A DNA stretch of 64,000 nt from Erysipelotrichaceae bacterium (GTDB lineage Bacteria > Bacillota_I > Bacilli_A > Erysipelotrichales > Erysipelotrichaceae). Shown piece after piece: positions 8,482 through 16,670 of the stretch. Every line of letters starts with the position of its first letter. The stretch's first letter is position 1. The notes under the pieces are model-generated. The model saw nothing but the letters and a program-made list of their open reading frames with translations. It had not been told where the DNA came from and did not search any database. The stretch covers positions 78,317 through 142,316 of the forward strand of contig JAFULQ010000008.1 of assembly GCA_017473265.1 (NCBI GenBank). Reading direction: 5' to 3'. Both the position numbers and the translations under genes were made by a program.

Positions 8482-9132
8482 ATGAAAAAGATTTTATTAT
8501 GTTTAATGTTGGTGTTGCTTGTAGGGTGTACAGGTACTACGGATGCCCAAAAATTTAAAAAAGAATATGAAGCATTAAATGGTCAAAGCAATGATGCGGG
8601 TGTATTACATAAGACGATAGAAATATCTGAAAACAATCCAATGATTTATGCTACAGATGAAGAAGTAATTACAATGCTAGAATCAGGTACAGGAATTATT
8701 TATTTTGGTTTCCCAGATTGTCCATGGTGTAGAGCTGCTTTACCCGTTTTATTAGAAGCAGCAGAAGAAGAGTTGATGACAAAGATTTATTATTTAAACA
8801 ATAAAGAACAAAGAGATACTCGAGAAGCTTTAGAAACTGGCGGAAGTGTTGTGACTAAAGATGGAACTTCAGAATATTATCGAATTGTGAATGCCTTAGG
8901 TGAACATGCAAGTGTATATGAAGGTATGGGAGATGATAGTATTAAACGTCTATATTATCCTACTGTTGTCTTTGTTCATGAAGGTGAAATTGTTGGTGTT
9001 CAAGTATCATTAGCATCTGAAGAGGGAGTCGATCCTCGTAAAGATTTAACTAGTGAACAATGGAATGATTTAAAAACGATTTATAAAGAATATATGAGAA
9101 AAGTTAAAGGATCATGTGATAGTTCTTGTTAG
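8482..9132 (+). CDS. Thioredoxin-like lipoprotein with CPWC motif
   Basis: 216-residue exported lipoprotein, probably a thiol-disulfide oxidoreductase at the outer face of the membrane. It has a lipobox LVGC with lipidated Cys16, and a thioredoxin-fold segment GIIYFGFPDCPWCRAALP with active-site Cys80 and Cys83. The C-terminus ends in CDSSC, a second pair of cysteines that could be a substrate or resolving pair. The stop codon lies inside the following terminator stem-loop. Confidence 0.85.
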   Translation: MKKILLCLMLVLLVGCTGTTDAQKFKKEYEALNGQSNDAGVLHKTIEISENNPMIYATDEEVITMLESGTGIIYFGFPDCPWCRAALPVLLEAAEEELMTKIYYLNNKEQRDTREALETGGSVVTKDGTSEYYRIVNALGEHASVYEGMGDDSIKRLYYPTVVFVHEGEIVGVQVSLASEEGVDPRKDLTSEQWNDLKTIYKEYMRKVKGSCDSSC

Positions 9133-9154
9133 AGCTATCACATTTCTTTTTTTA
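9115..9154 (+). terminator. Terminator overlapping the end of the lipoprotein gene
   Basis: GTGATAG (9116-9122) pairs with CTATCAC (9135-9141); the loop contains the stop codon; a T-rich tract follows. Confidence 0.8.
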
Positions 9155-9198
9155 TTAAAGAAGTGTATAATGTTACATGTGTATTGTAGGTGATAAAG

Positions 9199-10923
9199 AT
9201 GATTAGAAAATTTATTAGTTATTATAAACCGCATTGGAAGTTATTTAGTATTGATATGTTTTGTTCATTACTAGTAGCTATATGTGATTTATTTTATCCA
9301 ATTATTGCGAAAAATATTATTAATGATTATGTGCCAAATCAAAACATTCGTTTATTGGTGGTTTGGTCTATTGCATTGGTTGTTATTTATATTTTAAAAG
9401 CTATTTTAAACTTTATTATTCAATATTGGGGACATATTGTGGGTGTACGCTTACAAGCAGATATGCGCCAAGATTTATTTAATAAGCTACAAAGATTACC
9501 ATTTAGTTATTTTGATTCAACCAAAACAGGTACAGTTATGTCTCGTTTAGTGAATGACTTAATGGAAGTATCTGAATTAGCTCACCATGGTCCAGAAAAT
9601 GTCTTTATTTCGGGAATTATGTTAATTGGTTCATTTATCATGTTAGCGAATATCAATTTACAATTAACCATTATTGTTTTCTTAGTTGTGCCACTAATTG
9701 TTATTTTTGCCTCATTGATGCGTAACAATATGACACGTACATTTAAAAAGACTAGAGAAAAAGTAGCGGAAGTTAATGCGAATGTAGAAGCAAGTATTGC
9801 TGGTATTCGTGTTACTCGCGCTTATACATGTAATACACATGAAATTCAAAAATTCAAAAAAGTAAATGCGGATTATCAAGCAGCTCGTGCAGAATCTTAT
9901 AAAGTAATGGGACAATTCCACAGTGGTATGAACTTAATGATGGATATCTTATATGTTATCGTTTTATGTGCTGGTGGTGTCTTCTTCTTTAATGGAAAAA
10001 TTGATGTTGGTGAATTTACAATGTTCTTGTTATATATCAATAACTTCTTAAAACCAATTCGTAACTTAATTGCGATTTATGAACAAATTCAAAATGGTAT
10101 GACAGGATTTACGCGTTTTGATGAAATTATGAATATGGAAGAAGAGCCTGAAAAAGAAAATGCAATTGAAGTTGGTGAATTAAAAGGGAATATTACTTTT
10201 GATCATGTAAGTTTCCAATATACTTCAAATGATGATGAAGATCATCGTGTAATTAAAGATTTGTCTTTGCATATTGAACAGGGAAAAACAGTAGCCTTAG
10301 TTGGACCGAGTGGTGGAGGAAAGACAACCATTTGTCATTTGATTCCTCGATTCTATGAAGTAGATGAAGGAAGTATTTCAATTGATGGTATAGATATTAC
10401 CGATATGACTCGTTTGTCTTTACGTAAAAATATTGGTATGGTAGCGCAAGATGTTTTCTTGTTTAATGGCACTATTCGCGAAAATATTGCCTATGGTAGA
10501 TTAGATGCGACAGACGAAGAAATTATGGAAGCAGCTAAAAAAGCAAATATTCATGATTATATTATGACACTAGATGAAGGCTATGAAACAAACGTTGGTG
10601 AACGTGGTGTTAAATTAAGCGGCGGTCAAAAACAAAGAATTTCGATTGCGAGAGTCTTCTTGAAGAATCCTGCAATTCTAATTCTAGATGAAGCAACTAG
10701 TGCTTTAGATAATGCGACAGAAATGTTGATTCAACAATCCTTGGAAAAATTAAGTGAAGGTAGAACGAGTGTAGTGGTTGCACATAGATTATCTACAATT
10801 AAAAATGCGGATGAAATTATTGTTTTAACAAAGGATGGTATTGAAGAAAGAGGTACACATGAAGAACTATTGGCAAATAATGGCATGTATGCGTCTTTAT
10901 ATCAATATCAATTTAGGGAATAG
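9199..10923 (+). CDS. ABC exporter, fused permease-ATPase (MsbA/LmrA type)
   Basis: Half-transporter that works as a dimer in the membrane; substrate unknown (lipid or drug type). The 574 residues have six spans in the first 310 residues and an ATPase domain with Walker A GPSGGGKTT (about residue 370), signature LSGGQ (about 474), Walker B ILILDEATSALD and the H-loop VAHRLS. ATG 9199 has AGGTGA at 9188-9193; a GTG at 9190 is in frame but lies inside that site. TATAAT at 9166-9171 suggests its own promoter after the terminator. The HAD gene follows after two bases. Confidence 0.9.
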   Translation: MIRKFISYYKPHWKLFSIDMFCSLLVAICDLFYPIIAKNIINDYVPNQNIRLLVVWSIALVVIYILKAILNFIIQYWGHIVGVRLQADMRQDLFNKLQRLPFSYFDSTKTGTVMSRLVNDLMEVSELAHHGPENVFISGIMLIGSFIMLANINLQLTIIVFLVVPLIVIFASLMRNNMTRTFKKTREKVAEVNANVEASIAGIRVTRAYTCNTHEIQKFKKVNADYQAARAESYKVMGQFHSGMNLMMDILYVIVLCAGGVFFFNGKIDVGEFTMFLLYINNFLKPIRNLIAIYEQIQNGMTGFTRFDEIMNMEEEPEKENAIEVGELKGNITFDHVSFQYTSNDDEDHRVIKDLSLHIEQGKTVALVGPSGGGKTTICHLIPRFYEVDEGSISIDGIDITDMTRLSLRKNIGMVAQDVFLFNGTIRENIAYGRLDATDEEIMEAAKKANIHDYIMTLDEGYETNVGERGVKLSGGQKQRISIARVFLKNPAILILDEATSALDNATEMLIQQSLEKLSEGRTSVVVAHRLSTIKNADEIIVLTKDGIEERGTHEELLANNGMYASLYQYQFRE

Positions 10924-10925
10924 TT

Positions 10926-11726
10926 ATGATTAGAGCAGCGATATTTGATGTAGATAAAACCTTGTTATCGCATAAGGGTAGATGTATTCCACAAAGTGCG
11001 GTATATGCAATTGAAGATTTAAGAAAAGAAGATACTTTAATCATACTAGCAACCGGAAGACCGATTTATGCTTTGGATGAAGTAAAAGAAGCTGGTGTTC
11101 AATATGACTATGTAGTTGGTTGTAATGGACATTGTGTATATGTAAAAGACGAATTATTGGATGCGTCCTATTTTACCTTTGAACAAGTAGAGAAATTAAC
11201 AGAATTTTGTGTAAAACATGATTATGTATTGTTGTGGAAATATAGCGATAAAAACTATGTGTATCATGGTGTGGAAAAAATGATTGAAATCCATGAGCGA
11301 TTACAAATTAATGAGCCTTTTATCAATTGTGAAACTCGTGATAAGCATCATAGTGAATTGCCTTTTGGAGCGGTAGTATATGCTCCACAAAAAGAAGTGG
11401 ATCGCTATGTTGAAGAATATGATGATTCATTGGTATTCTTTGCCTGGACAGATGATTGTTTCGATGTTTCACTAAAAGCTGTGAGCAAACTAACGGGATT
11501 AGAACAATTGTTGAAAAAGATTGATTTACAAATGGATGAGTGCATTGCTTTTGGTGATGGAGCAAATGATTTAGAAATGCTACAAAATGCGGGAATTGGA
11601 GTAGCAATGAAAGAATGTCATCCATCCTTGTTAGATGTATGTGATTATCATACAGATGATTGCTTAGAAGATGGTATTGCGAAGGGGTTATTATATTATC
11701 GGTTGATTGATGAAATTCGGAGGTAG
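10926..11726 (+). CDS. Cof-type HAD-IIB family hydrolase, copy 1
   Basis: 266-residue cytosolic phosphatase of the Cof/YidA class, usually acting on sugar phosphates or FMN-like compounds. Motif I reads FDVDKTL, with Lys where Gly is usual, motif II is LATGRP and the C-terminal metal site is FGDGANDLEML. It is closely related to the next gene over its full length, including VVGCNGHCVY and AMKECHPSLLDVCDYHTDDCLEDGI, so the two arose by tandem duplication. Both follow the ABC exporter in one operon. Confidence 0.9.
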   Translation: MIRAAIFDVDKTLLSHKGRCIPQSAVYAIEDLRKEDTLIILATGRPIYALDEVKEAGVQYDYVVGCNGHCVYVKDELLDASYFTFEQVEKLTEFCVKHDYVLLWKYSDKNYVYHGVEKMIEIHERLQINEPFINCETRDKHHSELPFGAVVYAPQKEVDRYVEEYDDSLVFFAWTDDCFDVSLKAVSKLTGLEQLLKKIDLQMDECIAFGDGANDLEMLQNAGIGVAMKECHPSLLDVCDYHTDDCLEDGIAKGLLYYRLIDEIRR

Positions 11727-11728
11727 TT

Positions 11729-12514
11729 ATGATTCGTTTGGCAGTATTTGATGTAGATGGAACTTTGTATTCTCATAAAACGCATAGTGTTCCACAAAGT
11801 GCAGTAGATGCTGTAAAGAAATTGCGTGAACAAGGTATTCAAATTGCGATAGCAAGCGGAAGACCGGTGTTTGCATTACAAAATGTAATTGAAGCTGGAA
11901 TTGAATTTGATTATGTAGTTGGCTGTAATGGTCATTGTGTATATCGCAGTACAAATGAACTATTAGGTGGAACAAGTTTCACTAAAGAAATGGTACAAGA
12001 ATTTACGGATTTTTGTGTAGCGCATGATTACCCTTTAAATTGGAAATTCCCTTATGCCAACTATGTTTATAATCATATAGAAGCTTTTGAAGAAATTAGA
12101 GCAACTTTAAAAATCGAAGAAATGTATGAATGCTATCAAAGAAATCGTCATGAAGTGGAATTGCCTTTTGGTGGAGTTGCCTTTTTTACCCAAGAAGTGG
12201 CTGATGCTTATGCAAGAAAACATCCAGAGATCGTTTTTATTAAATTTGATCCAGATCAATATGACGTATCTCTTGCAAAAGCGAATAAAGGCTCAGGTTT
12301 GGAAATCTTGTTAAAAGAAATTGATTTAACGTTTGATGAATGTATTGCTTTTGGCGATGGGGCTAATGATTACGAAATGCTTAGTAAGGCTGGTATTTCT
12401 GTAGCGATGAAAGAATGTCATCCATCTTTGTTGGATATTTGTGATTATCATACAGATGATTGTTTAGAAGATGGTATTTATAATGCATTAAAATATTATC
12501 AATTAATCGATTAA
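11729..12514 (+). CDS. Cof-type HAD-IIB family hydrolase, copy 2
   Basis: 261-residue paralogue of the preceding protein. Motif I is the canonical FDVDGTL; others are IASGRP and FGDGANDYEML. Its start is two bases after the previous stop, preceded by GGAGG. Substrate not predictable. The pair differs mostly in the cap domain (middle third), which sets substrate choice in this family, so the copies may have diverged in specificity. Confidence 0.9.
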   Translation: MIRLAVFDVDGTLYSHKTHSVPQSAVDAVKKLREQGIQIAIASGRPVFALQNVIEAGIEFDYVVGCNGHCVYRSTNELLGGTSFTKEMVQEFTDFCVAHDYPLNWKFPYANYVYNHIEAFEEIRATLKIEEMYECYQRNRHEVELPFGGVAFFTQEVADAYARKHPEIVFIKFDPDQYDVSLAKANKGSGLEILLKEIDLTFDECIAFGDGANDYEMLSKAGISVAMKECHPSLLDICDYHTDDCLEDGIYNALKYYQLID

Positions 12515-12515
12515 G

Positions 12516-12541
12516 AAAGAAACGTTGTGTTTCTTTTTTCT
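12516..12541 (+). terminator. Terminator after HAD pair
   Basis: AAAGAAAC (12516-12523) pairs with GTTTCTTT (12529-12536), then a T-rich tract. Confidence 0.82.
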
Positions 12542-12595
12542 TTTTAATGATACAATAAAACTAACAAATAACATAAAAATAAAGGAGGAATGATT

Positions 12596-13528
12596 ATGTT
12601 ACATGAAGTGAGTTTTTTATCATACAATAAGCGAGATTATGTGCAAGGTTGGATTTATGTGCCTGCATGTCAACCAAAGGGTATTGTTCAATTAGTGCAT
12701 GGTTTTGGAGAACATTCTAGAAGATATTTGCATATGATTTGTGCATTTATGGAAGCTGGATATATTGTAGCTGCTGATGATCATGTGGGACACGGAAAAA
12801 CAGCTGTAGTCAATAATACTTGGGGCAACTGGGGTCATGAAGGTTGCCAAACAATGGTTGAAGATGAACACACATTAAAAGGTGTAGTACAAGAAAAATA
12901 TCCAAATTTACCATATTTTATGTTTGGTCATAGTATGGGTTCTATTATTGCTAGACAATTTATTGCGAAGTATGGTGAAGAATTAGCTGGTGTTATCATT
13001 TGTGGTACAGTTGGTCCTGATGCCGTTCCTTGTAAAGCGGGTATTGAAATGTTAAGACCATTAGTTGAAGCCGGAAAAGGTGATGAAGCAGATCCTGCAG
13101 CATTGGGTAATTTATTAGGTGGATTGTTTGCTAGAATTAAAGAAGTGAAACTTGGTAATGAATGGATTTGTCATGATCCATATGTACAATTAGACCATGC
13201 GCAAGATCCATTTGATGCTTTCACAAAACCAACTTGTAATGAAGCGTTATTACAATTCATCGAAATGATTGAAGATGTAAAAGGTGTAGAATGGGCAAGT
13301 AAAGTTCCTGTGGCATTGCCAATTTATAATATTGCTGGTGATGAAGATCCATGTGGTTCTTATGGTGAAGGTGTGAAGTTAGTTTCTAGTTGGTTAGAAG
13401 AAACTGGACATAATGTTAAGACAAAATTATATGAAGGATATCGTCATGAAATTCATAATTATGCGGACTTAAAGTGTGAAGTTGAAGCAGGAATTGTGGC
13501 ATTTTTAGATGGTGTTTTAGAAGTATAA
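12596..13528 (+). CDS. Alpha/beta hydrolase (monoacylglycerol lipase/lysophospholipase-like)
   Basis: 310-residue serine hydrolase. Oxyanion region LVHGFGEHSRRY is typical of monoacylglycerol lipases, the nucleophile elbow is FGHSMGS with Ser113, and late Asp (GDEDPCG) and His (GYRHEIHNY) complete the triad. No signal peptide, so probably cytosolic. I chose ATG 12596 because AGGAGG (12583-12588) sits seven bases before it; an ATG at 12590 is too close. It stands alone between a terminator and the rplK promoter. Confidence 0.88.
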   Translation: MLHEVSFLSYNKRDYVQGWIYVPACQPKGIVQLVHGFGEHSRRYLHMICAFMEAGYIVAADDHVGHGKTAVVNNTWGNWGHEGCQTMVEDEHTLKGVVQEKYPNLPYFMFGHSMGSIIARQFIAKYGEELAGVIICGTVGPDAVPCKAGIEMLRPLVEAGKGDEADPAALGNLLGGLFARIKEVKLGNEWICHDPYVQLDHAQDPFDAFTKPTCNEALLQFIEMIEDVKGVEWASKVPVALPIYNIAGDEDPCGSYGEGVKLVSSWLEETGHNVKTKLYEGYRHEIHNYADLKCEVEAGIVAFLDGVLEV

Positions 13529-13567
13529 AAAATATTAAAAAAACCTTTAAAAATCGATAGAAAATTG

Positions 13568-13596
13568 TTGACAATCATACTATAAAAACGTATACT
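13568..13596 (+). promoter_or_regulatory. rplK promoter
   Basis: TTGACA (13568-13573), 17-base spacer, TATACT (13591-13596). A-tract-rich DNA at 13529-13560 looks like an UP element. Near-consensus, as expected for ribosomal protein genes. Confidence 0.9.
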
Positions 13597-13600
13597 AAAC

Positions 13601-13690
13601 GTGCTACGCGAATCGTAGTGCGTTTTTTAGTGTGGGAGGGAGTATTACACGCCTGTAGAACCACAACTATAAAGAACCAACATAGGAGGG
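13601..13690 (+). ncRNA. rplK leader: 5' hairpin plus L1-binding-site mimic
   Basis: Two elements are visible. At the expected RNA 5' end, GTGCTACG (13601-13608) pairs with CGTAGTGC (13614-13621) and is followed by GTTTTTT. Then GTGGGAGGG (13632-13640) and ACCAC (to 13664) recall the L1 site of 23S rRNA (helix 76, GGUGGGAGG...ACCACC). In many bacteria L1 represses rplKA by binding such a mimic. The mimicry is my reading; L1 autoregulation is established knowledge. Confidence 0.7.
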
Positions 13691-13695
13691 AAATT

Positions 13696-14118
13696 ATGGC
13701 AAAAAAAGGTAAGAAAATTACTAAGGTTTGTAAGTTACAGTTCAATGCTGGACAAGCAAAACCAGGACCAGCGTTAGCTTCTGCTGGTATCAACATGCCT
13801 CAATTCTGTACAGCATTCAACGATGCTACTAAAGACAGAATGGGCGATATCGTTCCTGTAATCATTACAGCATACGAAGACAAATCATTCGAATTTGTAT
13901 TAAAAACAACTCCTGCAAGTGTTATGTTAAAGAAAGCTGCTGGTATCAAAACAGCTGCATCTAACTCAAAACAAACAGCAGGTAAAATCACTAAAGCACA
14001 ATTACGTGAAATTGCAGAATACAAGATGCCTGACTTGAATGCAAATGATATCGAAGGTGCTATGAACATTATTGCGGGTACAGCTCGTAATATGGGTATT
14101 GAGATCGTAGGGGAGTAG
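13696..14118 (+). CDS. rplK: 50S ribosomal protein L11
   Basis: 140-residue protein of the GTPase-associated centre, binding the 23S rRNA thiostrepton loop. N-terminal [20 protein letters not shown] holds the flexible Pro-rich segment that thiostrepton contacts, and the C-terminal RNA-binding domain ends [17 protein letters not shown] precedes ATG 13696; upstream in-frame starts would extend into the leader. Only six bases separate it from rplA. Confidence 0.98.
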   Translation: MAKKGKKITKVCKLQFNAGQAKPGPALASAGINMPQFCTAFNDATKDRMGDIVPVIITAYEDKSFEFVLKTTPASVMLKKAAGIKTAASNSKQTAGKITKAQLREIAEYKMPDLNANDIEGAMNIIAGTARNMGIEIVGE

Positions 14119-14124
14119 TAGTAT

Positions 14125-14808
14125 ATGGCAAAACATGGTAAGAAATATGTAGAAGCTGCGAAACTTGTTGATCGCAGTGTAAATTATGAATTAAATGAAG
14201 CAATCGCTTTAGTTAGAAAAACAAGCTATGCTAAATTTGATGCTTCAGTTGAAGTTTGTTTCCGTTTAAATGTAGACCCACGTCATGCTGACCAACAAAT
14301 CCGTGGTGCTATGGTATTACCAAACGGTACAGGTCGTTCACAAAGAGTATTAGTTATCACTCAAGGCGCAAAAGAAGCTGAAGCTAAGGCAGCTGGTGCT
14401 GATTTTGTAGGTGGTAAAGAAGTATTAGAAGATATCAAAAAAGGTTGGTTTGAATTTGATATCATCGTTGCAACTCCAGATATGATGGGTGAATTAGGAA
14501 AATTAGGTCGTATCTTAGGTCCTAAAGGTTTAATGCCAAACCCAAAAACTGGTACAGTAACAATGGATGTTGCTAAAGCTGTAAACGAAATCAAGAAAGG
14601 TAAAGTTGAATACCGTGTTGATAAAGAAGGAAATATCAACTGCTTAATCGGTAAATTATCTTTCACTGATGAAGCATTAGCAGAAAACTTCAAAGCTCTA
14701 TATGATGTAATCTTAAGAGCTCGTCCAGCAGCTGTTAAAGGCGCTTACATGAAGAACGTTGTATTAACAAGTACAATGGGTCCTGGTGTAAGAGTTGCTC
14801 ACGACTAG
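14125..14808 (+). CDS. rplA: 50S ribosomal protein L1
   Basis: 227-residue protein of the ribosomal L1 stalk and, in many bacteria, translational repressor of its own operon. Signature region [16 protein letters not shown] lies at about residues 131-146. It follows rplK closely; the promoter of rplJL begins right after its stop (TTGACA at 14812). The leader before rplK carries a candidate L1-binding mimic, so feedback control is likely here. Confidence 0.98.
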   Translation: MAKHGKKYVEAAKLVDRSVNYELNEAIALVRKTSYAKFDASVEVCFRLNVDPRHADQQIRGAMVLPNGTGRSQRVLVITQGAKEAEAKAAGADFVGGKEVLEDIKKGWFEFDIIVATPDMMGELGKLGRILGPKGLMPNPKTGTVTMDVAKAVNEIKKGKVEYRVDKEGNINCLIGKLSFTDEALAENFKALYDVILRARPAAVKGAYMKNVVLTSTMGPGVRVAHD

Positions 14809-14811
14809 TTG

Positions 14812-14839
14812 TTGACAATTTATAAAATCTAGTTATTAT
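14812..14839 (+). promoter_or_regulatory. rplJL promoter
   Basis: TTGACA (14812-14817), 16-base spacer, TATTAT (14834-14839), starting four bases after the rplA stop. Confidence 0.75.
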
Positions 14840-14849
14840 TAAAGATGTT

Positions 14850-14963
14850 ATCAATATACCATAGACAGTAACGGCGTATGTGCTTAATCATGTTACCGAG
14901 GTAGATATAGTTTTAACAAAAACTTTTCAACTCGTGTCTATTGTATGGTCACGAGTTTTTTTA
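14850..14963 (+). ncRNA. L10 leader with attenuator
   Basis: Matches the layout of the Bacillota L10 leader: AGACAGTAACGGC...CTTAATC...GTTACCGAGGT (kink-turn-like L10(L12)4 site), then an intrinsic terminator AACTCGTG (14929-14936) with CACGAGTT (14950-14957) and T7. The terminator loop GTCTATTGTATGGT is complementary to ACCATAGAC at 14858-14866, giving an alternative antiterminator pairing. Excess L10 would be expected to favour the terminator. Confidence 0.85.
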
Positions 14964-15004
14964 GGTATATTGTTGAACATATAGATCAACAGGAGGTGTA
15001 AAAA

Positions 15005-15496
15005 ATGAACCAAGCGGTACTTGAGCAAAAGAAACAGTTAGTTGAAGAAATTGCTAATAAAATGCAAAACTCTGCTTCTACTGTTGTTTGTGAATATCGT
15101 GGCTTGACAGTAAGTGAAGTTACTGAATTGCGTCGTGCATTACGTGCTGAAGGTGTTGAATTCATCGTTTATAAGAATTCAATGGTTCAACGTGCTGCTG
15201 AACAATTAGGTCACAATGACTTATTGTCTAGTTTAACAGGACCAAATGCTATTGCTTTCTCAAGCGATGCAGTTGCTCCATCTCGTGTTTTAGCAAATTT
15301 CGCTAAGAAACATGAAAAATTAGTATTAAAAGCTGGTGTAGTTGAAGGTAAAGTTGTAGGAAACGACACTATCCAAGAATTAGCATCATTACCAAATAAA
15401 GAAGGTATGATCTCAATGTTCTTAGGATGCTTACAAGCGCCAGTACGTTCATTCGCATGTGCATTAAAAGCAGTTGCGGATGCTAAAGCTGAATAA
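15005..15496 (+). CDS. rplJ: 50S ribosomal protein L10
   Basis: 163-residue stalk base protein that holds L7/L12 dimers on its C-terminal helix and binds 23S rRNA. It has VVCEYRGLTVSEVTELRRALR near residues 27-47, the conserved RNA-binding part. AGGAGGTG precedes ATG 15005. Its mRNA leader carries the L10 autoregulatory structure, and rplL follows after 29 bases. Confidence 0.97.
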   Translation: MNQAVLEQKKQLVEEIANKMQNSASTVVCEYRGLTVSEVTELRRALRAEGVEFIVYKNSMVQRAAEQLGHNDLLSSLTGPNAIAFSSDAVAPSRVLANFAKKHEKLVLKAGVVEGKVVGNDTIQELASLPNKEGMISMFLGCLQAPVRSFACALKAVADAKAE

Positions 15497-15525
15497 TTAA
15501 GTAAAAATTACGGAGGAAAATTAAA

Positions 15526-15894
15526 ATGGCAAAAATTACATGTGAAGAAATCTTAGCTTTCTTAGAAGAAGCTACAATCTTAGAAATCAATGAAGTTGTA
15601 AAAGCTATCGAAGAAAAATTCGGTGTTACAGCTGCTGCTCCTGTTGCAGTTGCTGCTGCTGCTGAAGTTGTTGACGCTGGTCCAACTGAAGTAAGCGTAA
15701 TCTTAAAAGACTTCGGTGCATCAAAAGTTGGTGTTATCAAAGTTGTTCGTGAAATCACAGGTTTAGGATTAGTTGATGCTAAGAACTTAGTAGACAAAGT
15801 TCCATCAACAATCAAAGAAAACATCAAACCAGAAGAAGCTGAAGAAATCAAAGAAAAATTAACAGCAGCTGGTGCTCTTGTTGAAATCAAGTAA
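15526..15894 (+). CDS. rplL: 50S ribosomal protein L7/L12
   Basis: 122-residue stalk protein that recruits translation GTPases. The N-terminal dimerisation domain is followed by an Ala/Val-rich hinge (about residues 39-52) and the C-terminal factor-binding domain with [22 protein letters not shown] precedes ATG 15526. A hairpin follows at 15914-15943. Confidence 0.98.
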   Translation: MAKITCEEILAFLEEATILEINEVVKAIEEKFGVTAAAPVAVAAAAEVVDAGPTEVSVILKDFGASKVGVIKVVREITGLGLVDAKNLVDKVPSTIKENIKPEEAEEIKEKLTAAGALVEIK

Positions 15895-15913
15895 TTGATT
15901 AAAAGTATGTTAT

Positions 15914-15943
15914 AGCAAGCCGATTTGACCATCGGCTTTTGCT
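15914..15943 (+). terminator. Hairpin after rplL (weak terminator or processing site)
   Basis: GCCGAT (15919-15924) pairs with ATCGGC (15931-15936), extended by AGCAA/TTGCT. The T tract is only four long, so partial read-through to the next gene is likely. Confidence 0.6.
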
Positions 15944-15964
15944 GTCTAAAAAAGGATGATGTAA

Positions 15965-16558
15965 ATGAGTCATTATTTCATCAATGATAAGAATTTAGCA
16001 GAAAACCGAAAGGAAATTTCTTTTCGGTTTTTAGCACGTTCTTTCACATTTATTAGTGATGATGGAGTATTTAGTAAAGATGAATTAGATGGTGGTACTC
16101 GTATTTTGCTTGAAACGATTTTAGAAAATACGTTACAAACAAAAGTGTTGGATATGGGGTGTGGATATGGTCCGGTTGGAGTATTGTTAAAAACATTTCA
16201 ACCGCATATTGAAGTTACTATGTTGGATGTAAATGAGCGAGCTGTCAATTTATCGAAGTTGAATGTGCAACGTCATAACATGGATCATCGAGTGTTGTGT
16301 TCAGATGTGTATTCAGCTGTTGAAAATGAAATGTTTGATGAGATTATTACCAATCCTCCTATACGTGCTGGAAAGGTAGTAATTTATAAAATTTTTAGAG
16401 AAGCCTATATGCATTTAAATGAGGGTGGCCGCTTGTGGGTGGTTATTCGTAAGAATCATGGTGCGAAGAGTGCAATCAATGAAATCCAATCAATTTTTGG
16501 AAACTGTGAGGTTTTACATAAAGAAAAAGGATTTTATGTGCTAATGGCGCAAAAATAG
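15965..16558 (+). CDS. Class I SAM methyltransferase, RsmC/YbxB-like
   Basis: 197-residue methyltransferase found between rplL and rpoB in many Bacillota (YbxB in Bacillus). Motif I is DMGCGYGPVGV (about residue 62) and the amino-methyl-transfer motif is NPPIRAGK, as in the RsmC family that methylates 16S rRNA guanine. Target in this organism is not demonstrated. The rpoB promoter starts one base after the stop codon. Confidence 0.85.
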   Translation: MSHYFINDKNLAENRKEISFRFLARSFTFISDDGVFSKDELDGGTRILLETILENTLQTKVLDMGCGYGPVGVLLKTFQPHIEVTMLDVNERAVNLSKLNVQRHNMDHRVLCSDVYSAVENEMFDEIITNPPIRAGKVVIYKIFREAYMHLNEGGRLWVVIRKNHGAKSAINEIQSIFGNCEVLHKEKGFYVLMAQK

Positions 16559-16559
16559 A

Positions 16560-16588
16560 TTGACATATTGCCAGAAGATTGTTAACAT
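16560..16588 (+). promoter_or_regulatory. rpoB promoter and leader hairpin
   Basis: TTGACA (16560-16565), 17-base spacer, TAACAT (16583-16588). Further down ATGGGGGAA (from about 16617) can pair imperfectly with TTTCCCAT (16647-16654), leaving the ribosome site AAGGATGG exposed. Confidence 0.65.
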
Positions 16589-16670
16589 ATTAAATTGCAT
16601 AAATATAGAATTTAAAATGGGGGAATTGCTCCTTTTATTGCGTGATTTCCCATAAGAAAGGATGGCGTAC

